Shown: one piece after another, positions 6,129 to 13,035 of the stretch
Layout of the letters: every line of letters begins with the position of its first letter
Position numbering within the stretch: the first letter of the stretch is position 1
Source of the DNA: Thermaceae bacterium
GTDB taxonomy: Bacteria > Deinococcota > Deinococci > Deinococcales > Marinithermaceae
Reading direction: 5' to 3'
DNA: 13,862 nt
Assembly (NCBI GenBank): GCA_015490435.1
Contig: WFXV01000029.1
Span: forward strand, 1-13,862
Made by a program: the position numbers and the translations under genes
The notes under the pieces: model-generated
What the model was told of the DNA's origin: nothing
The model's input: only the letters and a program-made list of their open reading frames with translations
The model's database searches: none

Positions 6129-6146
6129 CCCGGGACAAGTGTCCCG
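6129..6146. promoter_or_regulatory. 18-bp palindrome over the -10 region of the lipoprotein promoter
   Basis: CCGGGACA and TGTCCCGG flank a 2-base centre, a perfect dyad. It covers the presumed -10 hexamer (6138-6143) and transcription start and ends 11 bp before the ATG. It has no U-run downstream, so a terminator is unlikely. A repressor operator or a 5'-UTR hairpin are the better readings. The other two box-type promoters lack it. Confidence 0.5.
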
Positions 6147-6169
6147 GAAGGGGGTTAACGGGAGATAAA
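6138..6169 (-). promoter_or_regulatory. Promoter and putative response-regulator boxes of the lipoprotein operon
   Basis: Minus-strand heptamers TTTATCT (6163-6169) and TTAACCC (6152-6158) are 4 bases apart. Exactly 8 bases on lies GACACT (6138-6143), which has the A2 and T6 of a -10 box. TTAACCC is identical to box 2 of the regulator promoter. The start near 6131 gives a short leader with GGAGGG before the ATG. Confidence 0.55.
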
Positions 6170-6174
6170 CGGGG

Positions 6175-6969
6175 TCAGACCTCGAGGGTGCCGGGGTCGG
6201 GAATGCCGATGATGTGGTAGCCGGCGTCCACGTAGACCACCTCGCCGGTGATCCCGGCGGCAAGCGGCGAAAGCAAGAAGAGCCCCAGGTTGCCGACCTC
6301 CTCCTGGCTTACGTTCCGGCGGAGCGGCGCCACCTTTTCCACGTGGTCCCAGAGCATGGTAAAGCCGGGGATGCTCCGGGCGGCGACGGTGCGCACCGGG
6401 CCGGCGCTCACCGCGTTCACCCTTACCCCCTTGGGGCCAAGCTCGGCCGCGAGGTAGCGGACGCTGGCCTCGAGGGCGCTTTTCGCGATCGCCATTACGT
6501 TGTACTTGGGGACGTATTTCTCGGCGGCGTAGTAGGAGAGGGCGACGAGGCCCGCGTCCGGGTTCAGGTGGGGTTCGAGCTCCCGGGCGATCGCCACCAG
6601 GGAGTAGGCGCTGACCTCGAGCGCTTTGAGCCAGTCCTCCTTGGTGGTTTCGATGTAGCGCCCCTCCATCGCCCGCCGGGGGGCGAAGGCGATGGCGTGG
6701 ACGGCGGCGTCGATCCCGCCCCACTCCTCGGCGATCTTGCCGATCACTTCCCGAAGCCGGTCCTCGTCGGTGACGTCGAGCTCATAAAGCGCGTCGGCGA
6801 CCCCCTGGGTGGCCCGTTCGACGAGCGGCCGGACCCGCTCCCCCTGGTAGGTCATCGCCACCTGGGCACCGGCCTCTTTCAGCTTCTTGCCGATGGCGAA
6901 TCCCAGGCTGCGCTCGTTGGTGACCCCGAAGACCACCGCCTTTTTGCCCGAAAGGTCGATCGGAACCAT
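6175..6969 (-). CDS. fabI: Enoyl-[acyl-carrier-protein] reductase (NADH) FabI
   Basis: 264 aa, full length. It catalyses the last reduction of each fatty-acid elongation cycle (trans-2-enoyl-ACP to acyl-ACP) in the cytosol. Atypical SDR features of FabI are all visible: the nucleotide-binding GVTNERSLGFAIGKKL (15-30), catalytic Tyr146 and Tyr156 and Lys163 in SYYAAEKYVPKYNVMAIAK, and the SAGPVRTVAARSIPGF substrate loop (188-203). The residue equivalent to E. coli Gly93 is Ala (HAIAFAP), as in several Gram-positive FabI proteins; substitutions at that site are known to lower triclosan sensitivity. There is no SD. A TAGACT box ends 6 nt before the ATG, so the mRNA is probably leaderless. It diverges from the 146-aa gene. 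Confidence 0.97.
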   Translation of the reverse strand: MVPIDLSGKKAVVFGVTNERSLGFAIGKKLKEAGAQVAMTYQGERVRPLVERATQGVADALYELDVTDEDRLREVIGKIAEEWGGIDAAVHAIAFAPRRAMEGRYIETTKEDWLKALEVSAYSLVAIARELEPHLNPDAGLVALSYYAAEKYVPKYNVMAIAKSALEASVRYLAAELGPKGVRVNAVSAGPVRTVAARSIPGFTMLWDHVEKVAPLRRNVSQEEVGNLGLFLLSPLAAGITGEVVYVDAGYHIIGIPDPGTLEV

Positions 6970-6975
6970 GCCTCG

Positions 6976-6983
6976 AGTCTATA
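6976..6983 (-). promoter_or_regulatory. -10 box of fabI, leaderless-type
   Basis: Minus-strand TATAGACT: TAGACT (6976-6981) fits TANNNT with 6 bases to the ATG. The core TATA is shared with the divergent promoter. No clear -35 was found. Confidence 0.6.
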
Positions 6984-6987
6984 GCAT
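6980..6987 (+). promoter_or_regulatory. -10 box of the divergent 146-aa gene, leaderless-type
   Basis: Plus-strand TATAGCAT: TAGCAT (6982-6987) fits TANNNT with 6 bases to the ATG at 6994, mirroring the fabI side. There is no SD before this ATG. Confidence 0.5.
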
Positions 6988-6993
6988 GGGGGT

Positions 6994-7434
6994 ATGCCCG
7001 AGGTCGGCCGGTTCCCGAAGATGGCGGCGCTTCAGAAGTTCCGCGCCCTGGCCCTCGGCTATCCGGTGGAGGAGGCCGAGGCGATCGGCATCGCCCAGGC
7101 CACCAAGTACGCGATCTTCAAAAACCTCCACGTCTACGGCCGCCGGCGTCGCCGGGAGGCGGCCGCCTGGGCGCGGCGGGGACGGCCCCTGGACCTCGAG
7201 AAGTACGCCACCTTCCAGCTCGCGGCCCTGGACGGCCGCCCCTTCGTGGGCGGGCGGACCTTTTCCGCCGAGGACTATAGGCGCGCCCTTTTCCTTCGCT
7301 ACGGCGAGGAGACCGCGCGGCGGATCGAGGCCTGGGCCGAGGACCTGGTCAAGGCCACCCCGAGGGAAGTGCTCGAAGACGAGCGCAAGTTCTTCCGCTA
7401 CGTCTGGCTGCCCCACCGGGACGACCCAGTTTAG
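6994..7434 (+). CDS. Conserved-looking hypothetical protein, 146 aa, cytosolic
   Basis: I do not recognise a family. The product has no signal peptide or membrane helix, is rich in Arg, Ala and Glu, and has a basic run GRRRRRE (49-55). Prediction by eye is mostly helical with a compact middle (LDLEKYATFQLAALDGRPFVGG, given here as residues 66-87) and a C-terminal ATPREVLEDERKFFRYVWLP segment (121-140). Codon use and GC match the neighbours, so it is a real, resident gene. A nucleic-acid role is possible from the basic patch but is speculation. It starts back to back with fabI from a shared promoter core and ends with its TAG interleaved with the ftsH stop codon. Confidence 0.8.
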   Translation: MPEVGRFPKMAALQKFRALALGYPVEEAEAIGIAQATKYAIFKNLHVYGRRRRREAAAWARRGRPLDLEKYATFQLAALDGRPFVGGRTFSAEDYRRALFLRYGEETARRIEAWAEDLVKATPREVLEDERKFFRYVWLPHRDDPV

Positions 7435-9281
7435 GCTTCCTCGCCTTCGGCCCTTAAGATCTCCCGCACCCGCTCGCCGGGGATGGTCTCCTTCTCGAGC
7501 AGCTCCGCGGCGATTTTGTGCATCGCCTCGGCGTGCTCCTCGAGCACCCGCTTGGTCCGCTGGTAGGCCTCGTCGAGGATGCGCCGCACGTCCTCGTCCA
7601 CGAGCCGGGCGGTCTCCTCGGAGTAGTCCTTGCGCCGGGCGAGCTCCTCGCCCAGGAAGACCGGCCCGGTATGGGAGCCCCAGGCGATGTTCTTGAAGTG
7701 CTCGCCCATCCCCCAGTCGAGGACCATCCTCTTGGCCAGCTCGGTGGCCCGCTTGAAGTCGTTCTCGGCCCCGGTGGTGACGGTGCCGGTGAAGAGCTCC
7801 TCGGCCGCCCGGCCGCCCATCAGGACGCTGAGCTCGTCCATCAGGTGCTCCTTGGAGATGAGGACCCGCTCCTCGGGCTTCGGGACGGTGACCCCGAGCG
7901 CCATCCCCCGGGGGACGATCGAGACCTTGGTTACCGGGTCGGCGTGGGGCAGGACCTCGCTCGCCACCGCGTGGCCGGCCTCGTGGTAGGCGACCGCCCG
8001 GCGCTCGGCCTCGGAGAGCTTGAGGGCGCCGCGCTCGAGCCCCAGCGTGATCTTGTCGAGGGCCTTCAGGAAGTGCTCCTGGCGGATCCGGCTCGCCCCC
8101 TCGCGAGCGGCGATCAGGGCCGCCTCGTTGGCGAGGTTCTTGAGGTCGGCGCCGGAAAAGCCCGGGGTGACGCGCGCGAGCTCGTCGAGGTCCACGTCCT
8201 CGGCGAGGGGCTTGTTCCGGACGTGGACCTCGAGGATCTCTTTGCGCTCCTCCAGGCTCGGAAGCCCCACCACCACCTGGCGGTCGAATCGCCCGGGGCG
8301 GAGGAGGGCGGGGTCCAGGATGTCGGGCCGGTTGGTGGCAGCGAGCACGATCACGTTGGTGTCCTTCTCGAAGCCGTCCATCTCGGCGAGGATCTGGTTT
8401 AGGGTCTGCTCCCGCTCGTCGTGGCCCCCGCCGATTCCGGCCCCGCGCTTACGGCCGATCGAGTCGAGTTCGTCGATGAAGATGATCGAGGGGGCGTGCT
8501 TGCGGGCGTCCTCGAAGAGGGTGCGCACCCGGCTCGCCCCCACGCCCACGAACATCTCCATGAACTCGCTGGCGGTCACCGAGAAAAACGGCACCCCGGC
8601 CTCGCCGGCCACCGCCCGGGCGAGTAGGGTCTTGCCGGTGCCCGGCGGGCCCACGAGGAGTACGCCCTTTGGGATCTCGGCCCCGAGTTTGCGGTACTTC
8701 TCGGGGTTTTTCAGAAACTCGACGACCTCCTTGAGCTCCTCCTTCGCCTCCTTGTGGCCCGCGACGTCGGCGAAGGTGGTCTGCACCCGCCGCTCGGTGC
8801 CGTAGAGCCGGGCCCGCGACTGGCCGAACTGGGTGACCTGGCCCATGCCCCCCTGGCTTCGCATGAAGAAGAACCAGAAGAAGGCGATGAGAAGCAGGGT
8901 GGGGCCTAGGTAGAGGAGGAGCTGGGGCCAGATCGAGGGGCTTTGGGTCTCGACCACGACGCCGTGCTCTTCGAGGAGCTTGAGGAGGTCCCGGTCCCCC
9001 ACCGCCGGGGGCGGGAGGTCGACGACGAAGCGCTTCGCCACCACCGAGCCGGTGGGGGTGGGAAGCCGCTCGGGTTCCTTGAGCTCTCCGGTGATGCGGG
9101 TGTCGGAGATCACCACCCGGGCCACCTTGCCCTCGGCGACCAGGGTCTTGAACTCGGTGTAGGGGATCTTCGGGGCCGCGCCCGGAGAGAGCTGGGCGAA
9201 GAGCCAGTAGCCGAAGATAAAGAGGAGGACTGGAATCCACGGGTTGAGTCGGTTCGCCAACGCCTTCCCTCCAGCGCTCAT
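7431..9281 (-). CDS. ftsH: ATP-dependent zinc metalloprotease FtsH
   Basis: 616 aa, normal length. It is a membrane-anchored hexameric AAA+ protease that degrades misfolded membrane proteins and short-lived regulators. Order: TM1 about 15-30, a periplasmic segment about 31-118, TM2 about 119-139, Walker A GPPGTGKT (211-218), pore loop MFVGVG (243-248), Walker B IIFIDE (266-271), second region of homology with RPGRFDRQ (328-335), and the zinc site HEAGH (433-437) with Asp508 in TTGAENDFKRAT as the likely third ligand. All catalytic residues are present. The ATG at 9279-9281 is the only plausible start; no SD and no convincing -10 at leaderless distance were found. The 3' end overlaps the convergent 146-aa gene by 4 nt with no terminator. 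Confidence 0.97.
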   Translation of the reverse strand: MSAGGKALANRLNPWIPVLLFIFGYWLFAQLSPGAAPKIPYTEFKTLVAEGKVARVVISDTRITGELKEPERLPTPTGSVVAKRFVVDLPPPAVGDRDLLKLLEEHGVVVETQSPSIWPQLLLYLGPTLLLIAFFWFFFMRSQGGMGQVTQFGQSRARLYGTERRVQTTFADVAGHKEAKEELKEVVEFLKNPEKYRKLGAEIPKGVLLVGPPGTGKTLLARAVAGEAGVPFFSVTASEFMEMFVGVGASRVRTLFEDARKHAPSIIFIDELDSIGRKRGAGIGGGHDEREQTLNQILAEMDGFEKDTNVIVLAATNRPDILDPALLRPGRFDRQVVVGLPSLEERKEILEVHVRNKPLAEDVDLDELARVTPGFSGADLKNLANEAALIAAREGASRIRQEHFLKALDKITLGLERGALKLSEAERRAVAYHEAGHAVASEVLPHADPVTKVSIVPRGMALGVTVPKPEERVLISKEHLMDELSVLMGGRAAEELFTGTVTTGAENDFKRATELAKRMVLDWGMGEHFKNIAWGSHTGPVFLGEELARRKDYSEETARLVDEDVRRILDEAYQRTKRVLEEHAEAMHKIAAELLEKETIPGERVREILRAEGEEA

Positions 9282-9298
9282 GGTACACGCTGGTTTTC

Positions 9299-9328
9299 TT
9301 GAAGTTCGTTAGCGTCGCTTTGTAATCT
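9299..9328 (+). promoter_or_regulatory. Sigma-70-type promoter of the TPR gene
   Basis: TTGAAG (9299-9304), an 18-bp spacer and TAATCT (9323-9328). The ATG follows 10 bases after the -10 box, leaving a leader of only a few bases and no SD. It lies in the 57-bp gap shared with divergent ftsH. Confidence 0.65.
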
Positions 9329-9338
9329 AGCGGGGCCG

Positions 9339-10676
9339 ATGGAACGGGCGGAGAACTTGCTCGCCGAGGGACGCTACCAGGAGGCCTTTCGGGAGCTCGT
9401 GCGCCACGCCGAGGCTCCCATGCCTCCCCATGCCGCCCTTGCCACCCTCCGCCTGGCCGAGTTCTACGCCCTCTACGGCGAGTCCGAGCGGGAGAACCTG
9501 GAGGCGGCGCTGGCCCGGGCGCTCGAGCTCGACCCCGAGCTCGCCGAGGACCCCCTCTTCCGCGCCCTGGCGGAACTCGCGGCCGCCTACCGGGGCGAGG
9601 AGCCCGAGCTCTTCGAGACGGACGACCCCCGGGCCGCCTACCACCTGGCCCAGGCCGCCCTCTACGTCGGCTGGCCGCGGGAGGCGCTCGCGCTCCTCGA
9701 AGGGGCGCGGGGGCTTCCCGAGTTCCTCGCCTGGCGTGCCTCCGACCTCAAGGCCAAGGCCCTCGAGGACCTGGGCCAGAGCCGGGAGGCCTTCGAGGCC
9801 TACCAGGAGGCCTTCTTCAAGGCCACCCAGGGCGACCGCCCCTTCGTCGCCCTGGACGCGGCGGCCGCCGCCCTCGACGCGGGGATGCCCGAGGCCGCCA
9901 AGGAGATGCTCGCCGCCGGCGGCCTGCCCCCGGAGCCCGACGCCGAGGCCAGCTGGCACTACCTCACCGCCCGCGCCGAGCTCGCCCTCGGCAACCCCCG
10001 CCGGGCCCTCGACGCCCTGGCCGAGGCCGAGCGGCGGGAGGCCGAGCTCGCCGAGCCGAGCTACGGGGTCGCCTTGCTCAAGGGGCAGGCGCTCATGGAG
10101 CTCGGGCGCTACCGGGAGGCCCGCGAGGCCTTCGCGCGCGCCCTGGAGCTGGCCCCGCCCGAGGAGCGGGACTACGCCCGGCACGAGCTGGCGGTGGCGC
10201 TCCTCGAGGAGGGTCGCCGCGACGAGGCCGAGCGCCACCTGAAGGCGCTCTTCGCCGAGCCCGCCTACCCCCACCGGGGGGCGGTGGCCGCCGACCTCGC
10301 CGAGCTCTACTACCGGCTCGCCGACCTCGAGGCCACCGAGGCCTGGGCCGAAGAGGCGATCCGCCTGGGGCAGGCGGCCTCCGGCGAGCTCTTCCTGGGC
10401 CACGTCGCCTACGACCGGATGCAGCTCGAGGAGGCCCTCGGGCATTACCGCCGGGTCGCCGAGCTCGCCCCCGAGGGCAGCCGGGAGTGGCTCATCGCCC
10501 AGCAGACCGCGGTCGAGATCCTGGCCCAGCTCGGCTACCCCGACCCCGAGGAGGTGCTCCGGCGGGCGCGGGCGGCGCTCTCCCACACCCCGCCCTCCGA
10601 CGACTGGGCGAGCGCGCTCCGGCTCTACGCCGAGCGGGCCGAGGAGCTGCTCTCGGGCGGCCGCACCCTCAACTAG
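9339..10676 (+). CDS. TPR-repeat protein
   Basis: 445 aa, almost wholly helical, with no signal peptide or membrane helix, so cytosolic. Helix-turn-helix TPR units are visible, clearest at about 238-272 (LKGQALMELGRYREAREAFARALELAP), 276-307, 311-343 and 346-378; the N-terminal half holds more degenerate units (about 1-70, 97-123, 132-162 and 204-235). TPR arrays bind partner proteins; no enzymatic domain is seen and no partner can be named. Third-position GC is extreme and gives long open frames on the other strand. It is monocistronic, diverges from ftsH, and its end overlaps the convergent hydrolase gene by 8 nt. Confidence 0.92.
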   Translation: MERAENLLAEGRYQEAFRELVRHAEAPMPPHAALATLRLAEFYALYGESERENLEAALARALELDPELAEDPLFRALAELAAAYRGEEPELFETDDPRAAYHLAQAALYVGWPREALALLEGARGLPEFLAWRASDLKAKALEDLGQSREAFEAYQEAFFKATQGDRPFVALDAAAAALDAGMPEAAKEMLAAGGLPPEPDAEASWHYLTARAELALGNPRRALDALAEAERREAELAEPSYGVALLKGQALMELGRYREAREAFARALELAPPEERDYARHELAVALLEEGRRDEAERHLKALFAEPAYPHRGAVAADLAELYYRLADLEATEAWAEEAIRLGQAASGELFLGHVAYDRMQLEEALGHYRRVAELAPEGSREWLIAQQTAVEILAQLGYPDPEEVLRRARAALSHTPPSDDWASALRLYAERAEELLSGGRTLN

Positions 10677-11634
10677 GGCTTCCCACCGGGTTTTTCAGCG
10701 TGCCCACACCCTCGATCGTGGCCTCGACCTCGTCCCCCGGGGCCAGGAGCCGGTCGGCCTCGAGCCCGGAGCACCCCGGGAAGGTGCCGGTGGCCATCAC
10801 CTCCCCGGGGACGAGTCCCTCGCCCAGGGCGGCGTAGGCCACCGCCTCGGCGAGGCCGAAGCGGGCGCCGGCGGCCTTCCCCTGGCAGACCCGTTCGCCG
10901 TTCACCCTGACCTCGCCGGTGAGGTTTTGCCAGCGGGGGAGGATCTCGTCCGCGCTCACCACCACCGGGCCCATCCCGGTGGCGAAGTTCTTGGCCTTCA
11001 CCGGGCCGAAGCCCGACTGCATCTCAGCGGCCTGGACGTCGCGGGCGGAAAAGTCGTTCAAGACGAAAAACCCCCCGATCGCCCGGGCGGCTTCCTCGGG
11101 GCTCGGGTTTCTTCCCAGCGGGCGGACGACGACGAAGCCGAGCTCGAGCTCAAAATCGAGCACTTCGGTATAGCCCGGCCAGGGGACCTCCTCCCCCTCG
11201 GTCAGGAAGGTGCGGGGGTTGCCCACGTAGTAGATCGGCCGCCGGTACCAAAGCGGCTTGGGGCGGAGCTTGGGGTGGGGTTTTCCGGTGAGCGCCTCGT
11301 AGAGGAGGGCGAGCCGGTAGCTCCGGGGGCGAAACCGCTTGAGCCAGCTCTTGCTCGCCCCGATCACATGGGCTTCGAAGAGCATGAAGTCGCGAAAGCT
11401 CACCGGTGAAAAGGGGAGAAGCGGCTCCGGGTCGAAGCCGAGGGGTTCCTCCGCGTCTTCGAGCAGGCGGGCGATCTGCTCGAAAAGCGGCGGCCCCCCG
11501 GCCAGGGCCTCGATCAGGTCGTAGGCGGCTTTTCCCAGCTCGCGCTCGAAAGGGGCGAGCGGCCACCATGCCCCCTCGAACCAGGCCGCCACCGCCTCCT
11601 TTCCGTCTCTCGTCCGCACACGGCGAAAGCGCAT
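10669..11634 (-). CDS. Fumarylacetoacetate hydrolase (FAH) family protein
   Basis: 321 aa from the ATG at 11632-11634, which overlaps the cyclase stop (TGATG) and has GGAGG 4 nt upstream. A GTG one codon earlier would sit too close to that SD. FAH enzymes cleave C-C bonds in 1,3-diketone-like acids with a bound Mg/Ca ion. Compared with mouse FAH, the metal ligands appear as Asp82, Glu162, Glu164 (DFELELG) and Asp194 (NDFSARD). RDFMLFEAH supplies the catalytic His as His89, and Lys214 is a plausible partner Lys. The set is complete, so an active enzyme is expected. The substrate is unknown; coupling to a cyclase suggests an aromatic or cyclic-acid catabolic step. It could also be a decarboxylase or hydratase of the same fold. 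Confidence 0.92.
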   Translation of the reverse strand: MRFRRVRTRDGKEAVAAWFEGAWWPLAPFERELGKAAYDLIEALAGGPPLFEQIARLLEDAEEPLGFDPEPLLPFSPVSFRDFMLFEAHVIGASKSWLKRFRPRSYRLALLYEALTGKPHPKLRPKPLWYRRPIYYVGNPRTFLTEGEEVPWPGYTEVLDFELELGFVVVRPLGRNPSPEEAARAIGGFFVLNDFSARDVQAAEMQSGFGPVKAKNFATGMGPVVVSADEILPRWQNLTGEVRVNGERVCQGKAAGARFGLAEAVAYAALGEGLVPGEVMATGTFPGCSGLEADRLLAPGDEVEATIEGVGTLKNPVGSPS

Positions 11635-12395
11635 CACTCCTCCAAGATCGCCACCACCCGGGCCGGCCCCGCGCTCGCCCCCTCGATCTTCAGGGGAAAG
11701 GCGGCGACCTTGAAGCCAAAGGGTGGGAGCTTATCCAGGTTGACGAGCCGCTCGATCTGGGCGTAGGGAAGGTCGACCTGGTGGGCGGCCCAGAAGATTC
11801 CCGGGCGCCTTTCCTTGAGGGCGGCCTCGGCCTCGAGGTCGAGGGGCGCGTCCCAGCTCCAGGCGTCGATCCCCATCACCCGCACCCCCTGCTCGAAGAG
11901 CCAGCGGGTGGCCTCCGGCGTGACCCCAGGGCCCAAGAGGAAGTAGTTCGGGTCGTCGTAGAAGGCGTCCATCCCGGTGCGAACGAGCACGATGTCCAGG
12001 GGTTTGAGCCGGTAGCCGATCCGCCTGAGCTCGGCCTCAATCTCCTCGGGGCGGATGGCCTGGCCCCGCTCCCTCCCGGTGAAGTCGAGCACCACGCCAT
12101 CGGCGAAGAACCACTCGAGGGGTAGCCGGTCTACGGTCGCCGCTGGCTCGCCCTGGATCCGCGAGTTGTAGTGGTAGGGGGCGTCCACGTGGGTGGCGTC
12201 GTGGGTACCGAGGCGGGTGATCGTCTCGGTGGCCCAGCCCTCGCCGTCCTTCAAAAGCTCCCGGGGTACGCCGAAGAGCGCTTCGATCTGGGCGGCGCCC
12301 TCGGCGTGGCCGTGGTAGACGATCTCGGTCTTGAAGAACTCAGGAACCCCTTCCGGGCTCGGCCGGATGGGGGCGGAAAGGTCCACGATCCGCAT
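11634..12395 (-). CDS. Cyclase family metal-dependent hydrolase (kynurenine-formamidase-like)
   Basis: 253 aa, matching the usual size of the family. The signature motif is complete at 63-75: GTHDATHVDAPYH, giving His65, His69 and Asp71 as metal ligands and His75 nearby. Known members include kynurenine formamidase, isatin hydrolase and polyketide cyclases, so ring or amide hydrolysis is likely. The exact substrate cannot be read from sequence. Start ATG has GGAGG 6 nt upstream. The stop overlaps the FAH-family gene by one base, so both enzymes are made together and probably act in one pathway. A TAAACT hexamer just after the upstream gene's stop is a candidate -10. Confidence 0.92.
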   Translation of the reverse strand: MRIVDLSAPIRPSPEGVPEFFKTEIVYHGHAEGAAQIEALFGVPRELLKDGEGWATETITRLGTHDATHVDAPYHYNSRIQGEPAATVDRLPLEWFFADGVVLDFTGRERGQAIRPEEIEAELRRIGYRLKPLDIVLVRTGMDAFYDDPNYFLLGPGVTPEATRWLFEQGVRVMGIDAWSWDAPLDLEAEAALKERRPGIFWAAHQVDLPYAQIERLVNLDKLPPFGFKVAAFPLKIEGASAGPARVVAILEE

Positions 12396-12425
12396 CCCTC
12401 ACCTCCCGAACTGCGTTACCCGAAG

Positions 12426-12431
12426 AGTTTA
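12426..12431 (-). promoter_or_regulatory. Candidate -10 box of the cyclase-FAH operon
   Basis: Minus-strand TAAACT directly follows the stop codon of the upstream secreted-protein gene. It would give a start near 12419 and a 24-base leader with the SD. No convincing -35 was found, so read-through from upstream is also possible. Confidence 0.35.
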
Positions 12432-12992
12432 TCAGTAGGCTAGGGCGAAGCCGACGGCGCCGCCAACCCCGAAGGGAAAACCCGCTTTCAGGCTCACGTC
12501 GGCGATGACGTTGGGGATCACCCGAAACTGTAGGTTCGCCACCCCCTCCACCGCCGGGCGCAGGACGACCTCGTCGCCGCCGCTCACCGGGTAGCAGATC
12601 GAAAGCCCCCCGCCCCCGCCCAATCGGATGCGGTAGGTGGTCCGGGTTTCGTAGGGGTAGCCCAACCAGTCGAGGCCCCCGGTGTAACAAACCGAGCCCC
12701 CCGAGAGCGAGAGCGCCCCCGAGGCCGCCATCCAAAGCCGCCACTCCCGGTACTCGAGGAACCCTCCGAGCTCGAAGTGGGTGGCGAGGTCGAGCCCCAG
12801 GCCTCCGATCCCCACCACCCCGAGCGCCCCGGTGACCTCGTCCATCGAAAGCGGGGTGTGGAAGACGTGGGTGTTGTTGACCACCACCACCGGCCGGGGG
12901 CCGTCGAAGAAGAGGCGGTAGGACGCCTTGGAAGGGTTTTCCGCGTAAGCCAAGAGCACCAAAAGCCCGAGCGCCGCAAAAAGCCTCCGCAT
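12432..12992 (-). CDS. Secreted beta-rich protein of unknown function
   Basis: 186 aa. A signal peptide (MRRLFAALGLLVLLAYA, cut before ENPSK) precedes a Gly-rich chain of alternating hydrophobic strands (FELGGFLEYREWRLWMAASG, TYRIRLGGGGGLSI, VIADVSLKAGFPFG) ending in an aromatic residue (GFALAY). This is the look of a small outer-membrane beta-barrel or periplasmic beta-protein. Two cysteines, in GSVCYTG and SICYPV, may pair. No family is recognised. The ATG has no SD but lies 6 nt after TAGACT, the same arrangement as at fabI. It ends 36 bp before the cyclase start. Confidence 0.8.
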   Translation of the reverse strand: MRRLFAALGLLVLLAYAENPSKASYRLFFDGPRPVVVVNNTHVFHTPLSMDEVTGALGVVGIGGLGLDLATHFELGGFLEYREWRLWMAASGALSLSGGSVCYTGGLDWLGYPYETRTTYRIRLGGGGGLSICYPVSGGDEVVLRPAVEGVANLQFRVIPNVIADVSLKAGFPFGVGGAVGFALAY

Positions 12993-12998
12993 GGCCCG

Positions 12999-13004
12999 AG
13001 TCTA
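12999..13004 (-). promoter_or_regulatory. -10 box of the secreted beta-rich protein gene, leaderless-type
   Basis: TAGACT on the minus strand lies 6 bases before the ATG. The following bases, CGGGCC then ATG, match the fabI region (CGAGGC then ATG) closely. No SD is present. Confidence 0.55.
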
Positions 13005-13012
13005 TCCAGTTT

Positions 13013-13021
13013 TGCTAAGAT
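13013..13021 (+). promoter_or_regulatory. Extended -10 promoter of the tRNA-Arg gene
   Basis: TGC followed by TAAGAT (13016-13021) forms an extended -10, 14 bases before the mature tRNA. No clear -35 is visible. It is nearly back to back with the secreted-protein promoter. Confidence 0.5.
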
Positions 13022-13035
13022 AGGTCGGCGGACGC

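Noticed and set aside
6129..6146. Palindrome considered as the terminator of fabI
   Set aside because: No U-run follows on the minus strand, and it overlaps the next gene's promoter and leader; fabI has no evident terminator.
9327..10586. Minus-strand frame (419 aa) opposite the TPR gene
   Set aside because: The TPR frame has repeat structure, a promoter and a sensible start; the antisense frame is Gly/Leu-rich without motifs.
12405..12432. TTACCC and TTTATC on the plus strand, possible fourth pair of regulator boxes
   Set aside because: The spacing is 12 rather than 11 bp, no -10 follows at 8 bp, and it points into the 3' end of a convergent gene.
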